Assembly (NCBI GenBank): GCA_003164075.1
Contig: PLRZ01000402.1
Span: 1-12,009 of the forward strand
Reading direction: 5' to 3'
Origin: Bryobacterales bacterium
GTDB lineage: Bacteria > Acidobacteriota > Terriglobia > Bryobacterales > Bryobacteraceae
DNA: 12,009 nt
Shown in pieces: positions 7,579 through 12,009 of the stretch. Made by a program: the position numbers and the translations under genes. How positions within the stretch are numbered: position 1 is the stretch's first letter; every line of letters starts with the position of its first letter. Under the pieces are notes generated by a model. It ran no database searches. It was not told where the DNA came from and worked only from the letters and a program-made list of their open reading frames with translations.

Positions 7579-8439
7579 ATGCCTAACTGGACATCAAACA
7601 CCATCCGTGTCGAAGGCGCGGAAGCCGACCTGCGGTCCTTTCTGAACGCCGTGAAATGGCAGGACGAAATCTTCGACTTCAATCGCATCATCCCGATGCC
7701 CGAACTACTCAAACACACCGGGTCGGGGCACCGGATAATCGATGGAAAGCAAGTGGACGAGTGGTACGTCACCAGGATAGTTTCCGATTCACTCGCCGAC
7801 GGTGAGATCGTTCGTCAGTTTACGGCGGATGAGGAATCGACGCTCAATACGATCGGGCATCGCAGCTGGTACAGCTGGTCCTTCGACAATTGGGGCACCA
7901 AGTGGAATGCCTGTCGCGCGGAAGTTGCGGAGGATTGCGCCAAGGACGGCTATATCGAGATCCGTCTTGATACTGCGTGGGCGCCGCCGCTGCCCGTCTT
8001 CGAGAAGATGTTCAAGATGTTCCCGAAGCTTTCGTTTGTCTGCATCTGGACGAATGAAGGCGAACCTCAGCGCTACTCCTACTCCATCGAACGTGATGCC
8101 TTTGCCGACGATGCGGACGCCCAGACCAAGGAGGCGATCGTAATTGACACCACCACCCACACGCCCGGACCGTGGGAAAGCAGTGGGCAATTCATCGTTG
8201 CGCCAGACCCGAACGGCATTTACCCGGATATATACATCGCGGAAATCGTAGAGACAGACGACGAAGGCCGCATGGCAACGCCAGAACAACAGACAGCCAA
8301 CGCCAGCTTGATCGTCGCCGCGCCGCTCCTGCTCAAAGCAGCCTCGCTTGTTATCGACCGCTGGGCCTCCGGCAATTTGGCCGAGGCTGTCAGGATGTTG
8401 GGTGTCGCCGTCGCCAAAGCGAAGGGAGGCGTAGCATGA
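7579..8439 (+). CDS. DUF1281/Api92-like protein fused to a second conserved domain
   Basis: A 286-residue protein. Residues 1 to about 185 begin MPNWTSNTIRVEG and include FDFNRIIPMP, WYSWSFDNWGTKWN and DTAWAPPLPVFEKM, the signature layout of DUF1281 / YubB-Api92 ferredoxin-like-fold proteins from plasmids and phages, whose role is unknown. Residues about 194-286 start HTPGPWE and contain NASLIVAAPLLLKAA, a pattern I know from separate small phage and plasmid proteins. The two appear fused through a short acidic linker (172-193). I chose ATG 7579, which has AAAAGGAG 6 bases upstream and directly follows the conserved leader; an open frame extends upstream to 7510, but only through the leader. 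The stop overlaps the methyltransferase start (ATGA), so this is the first gene of a coupled operon. Confidence 0.85.
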   Translation: MPNWTSNTIRVEGAEADLRSFLNAVKWQDEIFDFNRIIPMPELLKHTGSGHRIIDGKQVDEWYVTRIVSDSLADGEIVRQFTADEESTLNTIGHRSWYSWSFDNWGTKWNACRAEVAEDCAKDGYIEIRLDTAWAPPLPVFEKMFKMFPKLSFVCIWTNEGEPQRYSYSIERDAFADDADAQTKEAIVIDTTTHTPGPWESSGQFIVAPDPNGIYPDIYIAEIVETDDEGRMATPEQQTANASLIVAAPLLLKAASLVIDRWASGNLAEAVRMLGVAVAKAKGGVA

Positions 8440-9101
8440 GCGACGACACCTCACCCATTTCCAACACCATCATCCATGGCGACTGCATCGATGTCATGAG
8501 CGCTATGCCCGTAGGCTCGGTCGATTTCATCCTTACCGACCCACCTTACATGGCCGCCTACAAGAGCCGCGATCGTCAAACCGTCCGCAACGACGACAAT
8601 GCGGATTGGCTCATGCCTTCGTGCGCCCAGATGCACCGGGTTCTGAAGTCCGATGCCTTTGCCGTCAGCTTCTATGGTTGGCCGAAAGCGGACGTGTTCT
8701 TCACCGCGTGGAAACGCGCGGGCTTCCGCATTGGCGGGCACATCATTTTCCGCAAACGCTACGCGTCAAGATCGGCATTTCTGCAATACCGCCACGAATG
8801 CGCCTGTCTGCTCCTCAAGGGTGAGCCGCCCCTACCGGCAACGCCCCTGCCTGACGTGATGGATTGGACCTACTCCGGAAACAAGCTGCACCCGACACAG
8901 AAATCCATCCACATACTAAAACCGCTCATCGAGGCGTTCAGTGCGCGCGGCGACCTTGTGCTCGATCCGTTTGCGGGCTCCGGCTCCACGTGTGTGGCAG
9001 CTGATCGTGCGGGTCGTCGTTACCTCGGAATCGAACTTGATGCAGTCCATCACCAGACGGCTACCGACCGTCTTGCGGCGAACGAACGGAGGGCCGCATG
9101 A
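8436..9101 (+). CDS. Orphan site-specific DNA methyltransferase (beta-class, DPPY)
   Basis: A 221-residue methyltransferase acting on the exocyclic amino group of adenine or cytosine. The motif order is beta-class: catalytic DPPY at 35-38 (FILTDPPYMAAY), then a variable target-recognition region (about 100-145), LHPTQK at 151-156 and the S-adenosylmethionine-binding DPFAGSGST at 177-185, ending YLGIELD. The start ATG 8436 overlaps the previous stop as ATGA and has GAAGGGAGG upstream. Its own stop overlaps the next start in the same way. No restriction endonuclease gene is next to it, so it is probably a solitary methylase that marks element DNA, alters gene expression or blocks host restriction. 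The recognition sequence cannot be read from the protein. An open frame extends upstream to 8172, but that part is a shadow of the preceding gene. Confidence 0.92.
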   Translation: MSDDTSPISNTIIHGDCIDVMSAMPVGSVDFILTDPPYMAAYKSRDRQTVRNDDNADWLMPSCAQMHRVLKSDAFAVSFYGWPKADVFFTAWKRAGFRIGGHIIFRKRYASRSAFLQYRHECACLLLKGEPPLPATPLPDVMDWTYSGNKLHPTQKSIHILKPLIEAFSARGDLVLDPFAGSGSTCVAADRAGRRYLGIELDAVHHQTATDRLAANERRAA

Positions 9102-9565
9102 CCGCGATAGACCTTTCCCCGATTCTCAGGAAGATTCGCCGCCGTTATCCCGAATGGTGGCGGTCTGAGCCCGCGCTCCGCTGCTTAAGGCAGGTTTGGG
9201 CTGGCGCCAATTGCAACGACGCCGGCGTGTTCGAAGACTTCGAGACGGTCCGGATAGACCTCGAAGGCGAAAAGCAGTGGCACGCCGAGCTGACATTGGC
9301 GACCGCCCCGAATGGTTGGCATGCCGTTTCCGCCAGTTATTTGTATCCCACAGGTGGCGGTGGTTCCCTGCCTTCCGTCTGGGACCGCGTAGCTTTCACC
9401 AGCCGGCACGAAGCCATCGCGCACGCCATCGAAGGATTGATCGCCTCCTATGAACGAGTCCGCGGCTCCGCCTATGCGCCGGAAACCCAAGCCAGAACCG
9501 CGAGCCGGATGCTGGAAACGCTTCGAGGATATCGACAAAGCACCAAACAATTGAGCCTGTTTTGA
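9098..9565 (+). CDS. Hypothetical protein ending in a sliding-clamp-binding motif
   Basis: A 155-residue protein of no family I recognise. It begins MTAIDLSPILRKIRRRYPEWW, has a central region rich in tryptophan and aromatic residues (VWAGANCNDAGVFEDFETV and GWHAVSASYLYPTGG) and ends in a basic helix followed by KQLSLF. The last five residues, QLSLF, match the consensus QL[SD]LF by which bacterial proteins bind the DNA polymerase III beta clamp; the extreme C-terminus is a common place for it. The ATG overlaps the methyltransferase stop (ATGA), so the two are translationally coupled and share the upstream leader. It has no signal peptide or membrane segment. A role beside the methylase at replicating DNA is a reasonable inference, not shown. 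Confidence 0.82.
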   Translation: MTAIDLSPILRKIRRRYPEWWRSEPALRCLRQVWAGANCNDAGVFEDFETVRIDLEGEKQWHAELTLATAPNGWHAVSASYLYPTGGGGSLPSVWDRVAFTSRHEAIAHAIEGLIASYERVRGSAYAPETQARTASRMLETLRGYRQSTKQLSLF

Positions 9566-9617
9566 ACGACCGCTGCTGGCAGCCTCTGCGTCTCTTACAT
9601 CCCAATCTCTTTTCCCG

Positions 9618-9825
9618 TGACCCCGGAGTGCGGCAGGGCGAAGGCACTGTAGCCGTCGCCGCTTGCTGTCAATGACGGATTTTGGCTCCCCTCTCCCGCC
9701 GCTTTGCCAAGCGCAGGCGGGTCAGTCACCCCAAAATCCTATGACAGCTGCGCTCAATGGCGCCGGCAGGGCGTGCCTCTTTTCGCCCCCGCCGTGGGGG
9801 TCACTCAGACGAAAAGGAGACTATC
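9618..9825 (+). promoter_or_regulatory. Structured 208-bp leader, copy B (upstream of DUF6876 gene)
   Basis: The second copy of the leader at 7371-7578, same length, ending at ATG 9826. I count about 12 mismatches: 5 in the first 13 bases and 7 in the remaining 195. The hairpin arms are unchanged: GCTGTCA (9665-9671) with TGACAGC (9742-9748), GGATTTTGG (9677-9685) with CCAAAATCC (9731-9739), and the CCCGC/GCGGG and CGCTT/AAGCG stem. The inner mismatches fall in the bulge or internal loop. AAAAGGAG again sits just before the start codon. Bases 9566-9617 hold nothing recognised. Confidence 0.7.
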
Positions 9826-10194
9826 ATGCCGAACACAACGAAACTCACCAAGGCCGATCTCCATCAATTCACCGGTTCTGAGCACTGGTATCGATACGGC
9901 CTCAATCGAAAGGTACTGATCACCGACGGCGCGAAGTACGTCGCTGAAACCGCGGGAGCCTATTGGCTTCTCGATGAAATCGCCATCATCCAACCCTTTG
10001 ACCAACGCGTCTCTGCGGAAGCGTTTCAACTTTGGAAGCTTGTGGTGCGCGCCGACCAGAAGGCCACACTCACTTGCGAAGGCGGCAATGGGAACGTCGT
10101 TTTCACGAAAGAGATCGAGTACACCGATTTTCCGCTCGACGAAATTACCTTATACTTCATCAACAACGTCATCCATCTGCCGAGCGAGTATTGA
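9826..10194 (+). CDS. DUF6876 family protein
   Basis: A 122-residue protein with the features I associate with DUF6876: TKADLHQFTGSEHWYRYGLN near the start, VLITDGAKYVAETAGAYWLLDEIA (29-53, central), FTKEIEYTDFPLDEI and the ending NNVIHLPSEY. The function of this family is unknown; members occur on plasmids and integrative elements. The start ATG 9826 follows AAAAGGAGA at the end of the conserved leader; an open frame reaches upstream to 9757, but only through leader sequence. It appears intact and carries every segment missing from the pseudogene at 409-684. It is a single-gene unit in this window. Sharing a leader with the DUF1281 operon suggests the two are expressed under the same conditions. 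Confidence 0.88.
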   Translation: MPNTTKLTKADLHQFTGSEHWYRYGLNRKVLITDGAKYVAETAGAYWLLDEIAIIQPFDQRVSAEAFQLWKLVVRADQKATLTCEGGNGNVVFTKEIEYTDFPLDEITLYFINNVIHLPSEY

Positions 10195-10311
10195 GCGATG
10201 CGCGGTCCCACCGGGCCGGCTCCTGCGCCGCAAAAGCTCTGGCCATCCCTGCAACCCGGTATCGGCGCACACGGAAGGCTGCGGCAGATTCATTCAGATT
10301 CACGCGATCGG
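10195..10311. other. Spacer after the DUF6876 gene
   Basis: No gene is supported. A short open frame from ATG 10198 (starting MRGPTGPAPAPQKLW) has no convincing ribosome binding site and resembles no family I know. No terminator hairpin is evident. Confidence 0.3.
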
Positions 10312-10450
10312 TCAACGTGCACGTTTCGAGTCATCGATGTCTATTCTTAGGCCAGCGATTTCTGACGTGAGCACGGAAATCTGTTCGCTCATCTTCTCAT
10401 TCTTCGTTTCTAGTTCCTTAACCGCCTGCACCAGAACGGGTATCAGTTTT
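10312..10450 (-). pseudogene. C-terminal coiled-coil fragment, S74 chaperone-like
   Basis: Read on the minus strand, this encodes KLIPVLVQAVKELETKNEKM followed by heptad-patterned residues to a stop at 10312-10314. A tail of the form LIPVLVxAVKEL plus coiled coil is typical of the end of the intramolecular chaperone (peptidase S74) domain of tail fibres and of some bacterial surface proteins. The upstream body of that protein is absent: the frame runs straight into a decayed higA at about 10451, within the codons for GSTEET. The fragment therefore has no proper start and is probably silent. It may be the lost end of the secreted protein encoded nearby on the other strand, though this is a guess. 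Confidence 0.55.
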
Positions 10451-10652
10451 GTTTCCTCCGTGCTGCCGAAGGCCTTCGTTAGCCGAATCGCCATTTCCGG
10501 GCTGATGCCGGACTTGCCGTTGACGATCTTGTCTGAGCGTCTGCCGGGTGACGCCGAGTTACCTATGCCCCAGCGGTCGCGGACAGGCCCAGCGCCCCAA
10601 GACAATCATGCCGGACGATGCGGCCGGGATGGACCGGGTTTTTCATGGGCGT
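10451..10652 (-). pseudogene. higA: Decayed higA antitoxin copy
   Basis: The minus strand from ATG 10646-10644 reads [16 protein letters not shown] and GLSATAGA, matching the intact HigA at 61-363, then meets an in-frame TAG (10565-10563) where HigA has Glu. Two single-base insertions follow relative to the intact gene, after which another frame resumes the homology as [27 protein letters not shown]. Homology stops abruptly at about 10451, where the S74-like coil begins; about 30 C-terminal codons are lost. A chimeric frame (10312-10605) is open through the second half but has only an arbitrary start. No functional antitoxin can be made. Confidence 0.88.
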
Positions 10653-10665
10653 GGCGTTTACTGCT

Positions 10666-10703
10666 TCAGTGGTAATCGATCAATTCAACACCCTTCGCGT
10701 CCT
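10666..10703 (-). pseudogene. higB: Remnant of the 3' end of higB
   Basis: On the minus strand the frame reads DAKGVELIDYH and stops at 10668-10666. The intact copy at the start of the window reads [11 protein letters not shown]. The last 21 coding bases (GVELIDYH less its first codon) are identical, and the remnant lies just upstream of the decayed higA in the normal higB-higA order. Further upstream the frame stays open to 11118 but shows no HigB sequence and overlaps the secreted-protein gene, so only this tail survives. Confidence 0.78.
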
Positions 10704-10920
10704 GATACCGTGTTGAAGTGATATCGTCGCTCAGTCGTCGATCTATTCTTTCGAGCCGTGCAACCAGCCGGGCGCTTTCGTCCCACAACTCTGTGTGAAT
10801 GCCTACCTTCTCCATATCACTTGTCGGCCCGCTCAGCGTCTTCTGAGTAATTAAGGTCTCATTAACAACAGCACGGCATAATCGTGATTCTGAGCCGCTT
10901 ATTCTTACGATACCAGCGAC
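10704..10920. other. AT-richer spacer before the secreted-protein gene
   Basis: No gene or known site is identified. Base composition drops compared with the helicase region, suggesting a different origin. A minus-strand frame beginning MEKVGIHTELWDESARLVAR (ATG at 10815-10813) is open, but it has no ribosome binding site and no recognised relatives. Confidence 0.3.
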
Positions 10921-10977
10921 AAGGAGGCTTTTGTGCCGCCTGTCCGTGAACCTTGCATCGGGGCTTACCATGCGTAA
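10921..10977 (+). promoter_or_regulatory. Strong Shine-Dalgarno and possible 14-codon leader peptide
   Basis: AAGGAGG (10921-10927) is a near-perfect ribosome binding site, but it lies 42 bases before the best ATG (10970) of the secreted protein. It is well placed for GTG 10933, which opens a 14-codon frame (MPPVREPCIGAYHA) ending at TAA 10975-10977, overlapping that ATG. Translation of the short peptide could deliver ribosomes to the ATG. Alternatively TTG 10931, in frame with the main gene, is the true start and adds 13 residues, though its spacing of 3 bases is short. Confidence 0.4.
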
Positions 10978-11935
10978 TGTGCGTTCATTGTGTTTTACCT
11001 TCCTAGCCTCACTCCTATTTGCCTTCGTGCTTTTCTCGCCATATCCGACATGGGCAGCTTGCACGTCTGGCGTAGTGACGGGATGTTCCGCCACCGGACT
11101 GACTCCCAATCCCTCCAATTGCCAATGGCGTACTGCATGTGATGGCGACGTTTATGGCAGCGTAACGGCACCCACCCCTGCCCAAAGCATGGGATCACGG
11201 ATAGATGCTGGACGGACGAATATTCTCTATTACAATCCGGGAGACCCTAACTACACAAACCTTTGCCGTTTTGTCGATAATAACAGTCCATCGACTGCAC
11301 CGAGCATGTTTGTACCACAAGGCTCCCCTGGCGACTTCGGCAGTTTTGCAGAATACGCTCCCTCAAGCATCACACTCGGATTTTGCACAATCGGTGTAGC
11401 TAAATCTTACACAGGCACAGCCCATTTACCTGATGGCTTTTGGATCACTACGGCTGTAAACCCAACAGCACAGCTTCCCACACCGGCAACATATAAGACG
11501 GCGACGACGAGTTTTACTCTTCCTACAACACGGTCAAATAGTTCGTTTGTATCGCAGAACTCCGTGATAACAATGCCCTATACACGTTGGGACTGTGCTC
11601 CCGGCATGACACCAACAAATAGCTCGTGCAACAAGCGCGCTATCATCGAAACGCAATGGATTAAGTTTACCGCCACTCCTAATGGAGATCCTCGTTGTGC
11701 TGATCCTCAGGGTCGGGTTACCGACACCACGGTTAACTGCAATGGCTCATGGGATGGCGGCGCGGTTTCAACTTATTCATGTTCAGTCGACGGCGTAACA
11801 ACCGGAACGGGGATGCCCTCATGCCTCGCAGGTTATAACGCACCGGTTTCAAATGCTGTTGCTGGTCAATGCGGAACGAATCAATACACATGCGATGCGG
11901 GGACTCTGGATCAAAACAGTGAATCTGACCTCTAA
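10970..11935 (+). CDS. Secreted cysteine-rich protein, probably truncated at the 3' end
   Basis: A 321-residue protein of unrecognised function. It begins with a clear Sec signal peptide: basic MRNVR, a hydrophobic core (FTFLASLLFAFVLF) and a likely cleavage site after TWA at 27-29. The mature part has about 14 cysteines, many Ser/Thr/Asn/Pro residues and spaced motifs such as DCAPGMTPTNSSCNK, ADPQGRVTDTTVNCNG and TYSCSVDG. This suggests an extracytoplasmic, disulfide-bonded surface protein. The repeat-like pattern breaks off after CDAGTLDQNS and the last residues ESDL* are encoded by what may be insertion-element DNA, so the original protein was probably longer. Codon use is less GC-rich than in the helicase gene, as expected for separately acquired DNA. 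The start could also be TTG 10931. Confidence 0.7.
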   Translation: MRNVRSLCFTFLASLLFAFVLFSPYPTWAACTSGVVTGCSATGLTPNPSNCQWRTACDGDVYGSVTAPTPAQSMGSRIDAGRTNILYYNPGDPNYTNLCRFVDNNSPSTAPSMFVPQGSPGDFGSFAEYAPSSITLGFCTIGVAKSYTGTAHLPDGFWITTAVNPTAQLPTPATYKTATTSFTLPTTRSNSSFVSQNSVITMPYTRWDCAPGMTPTNSSCNKRAIIETQWIKFTATPNGDPRCADPQGRVTDTTVNCNGSWDGGAVSTYSCSVDGVTTGTGMPSCLAGYNAPVSNAVAGQCGTNQYTCDAGTLDQNSESDL

Positions 11936-12009
11936 AGTGGACCCCATTGTCAAGACCATTTTTCGGTCGCAATAAGTTACGGATCGGCGGGGTCTGATTT
12001 CAGGTTAGG
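11920..12009. mobile_element. Possible terminal part of an insertion element
   Basis: From about 11920 the sequence changes character: TGAATCTGACCTCTAAAGTG followed by GACCCC resembles the ends of IS3-type elements, which often start TGA.CTGACC with an AAGTGGAC-like block. The secreted-protein gene stops here in an unnatural way. The window ends before any transposase, so neither family nor boundary can be confirmed. Confidence 0.35.

Noticed and set aside
7457..7645. Small open frame across the leader, also open in the second copy (9704-9919)
   Set aside because: The start is TTG without a ribosome binding site, and differences between copies change residues; conservation is better explained by RNA structure.
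10666..11118. Minus-strand open frame of 150 codons ending in VELIDYH
   Set aside because: Only the last 11 codons are HigB-like; the rest overlaps the signal-peptide gene on the other strand and has no recognisable content.
1..12009. CRISPR array, tRNA genes, attachment sites
   Set aside because: No regularly spaced short repeats, no tRNA-like cloverleaf and no clear attachment core seen; the direct repeats present are gene-sized.

Overview
This looks like an accessory region (integrative conjugative element, plasmid or genomic island) of an alphaproteobacterium, most likely of the Rhizobiales/Hyphomicrobiales. That assignment is inference. It rests on GC-rich coding, the very large methylase-helicase gene that I associate with rhizobial mobile elements, the DUF6876 and DUF1281-type genes, and two toxin-antitoxin modules. 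There are no tRNA, rRNA or core metabolic genes, no CRISPR array and no complete insertion sequence.

Layout. The end of higB and an intact higA antitoxin gene (1-363) are followed by a DUF6876 pseudogene (409-684). A 1751-codon gene (798-6053) then encodes an N6-methylase domain fused to an SNF2-like superfamily 2 helicase. A vapBC-type toxin-antitoxin cassette (6174-6860), with its own promoter and palindromic operator, sits between two copies of the last 285 bp of the helicase gene (5769-6053 and 7013-7297). Next comes a 208-bp structured leader (7371-7578) ahead of a tightly coupled three-gene operon (7579-9565): a DUF1281/Api92-like protein, an orphan DNA methyltransferase and a small unknown protein ending in a sliding-clamp-binding motif. 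A second copy of the leader (9618-9825) precedes an intact DUF6876 gene (9826-10194).

The right end is debris on the minus strand: a coiled-coil tail resembling an S74-type chaperone domain (10312-10450) joined to a decayed higA (10451-10652) and the last codons of a higB (10666-10703). After a less GC-rich stretch comes a secreted cysteine-rich protein gene (10970-11935) that seems cut short, possibly by the end of an insertion element at about 11920.

How it may work together (inference). The methylase-helicase and the orphan methyltransferase could modify or protect the element's DNA during transfer or replication. Both the methylase-helicase and the small operon protein carry a QL[SD]LF pentapeptide, the classic bacterial sliding-clamp-binding sequence, which suggests recruitment to newly replicated DNA. 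The toxin-antitoxin modules would stabilise the element. The two near-identical leaders fold into the same long hairpin, with most of their differences outside predicted pairs, so the DUF1281 operon and the DUF6876 gene are probably controlled by a shared RNA-level mechanism. That leader is the best candidate here for something undescribed.
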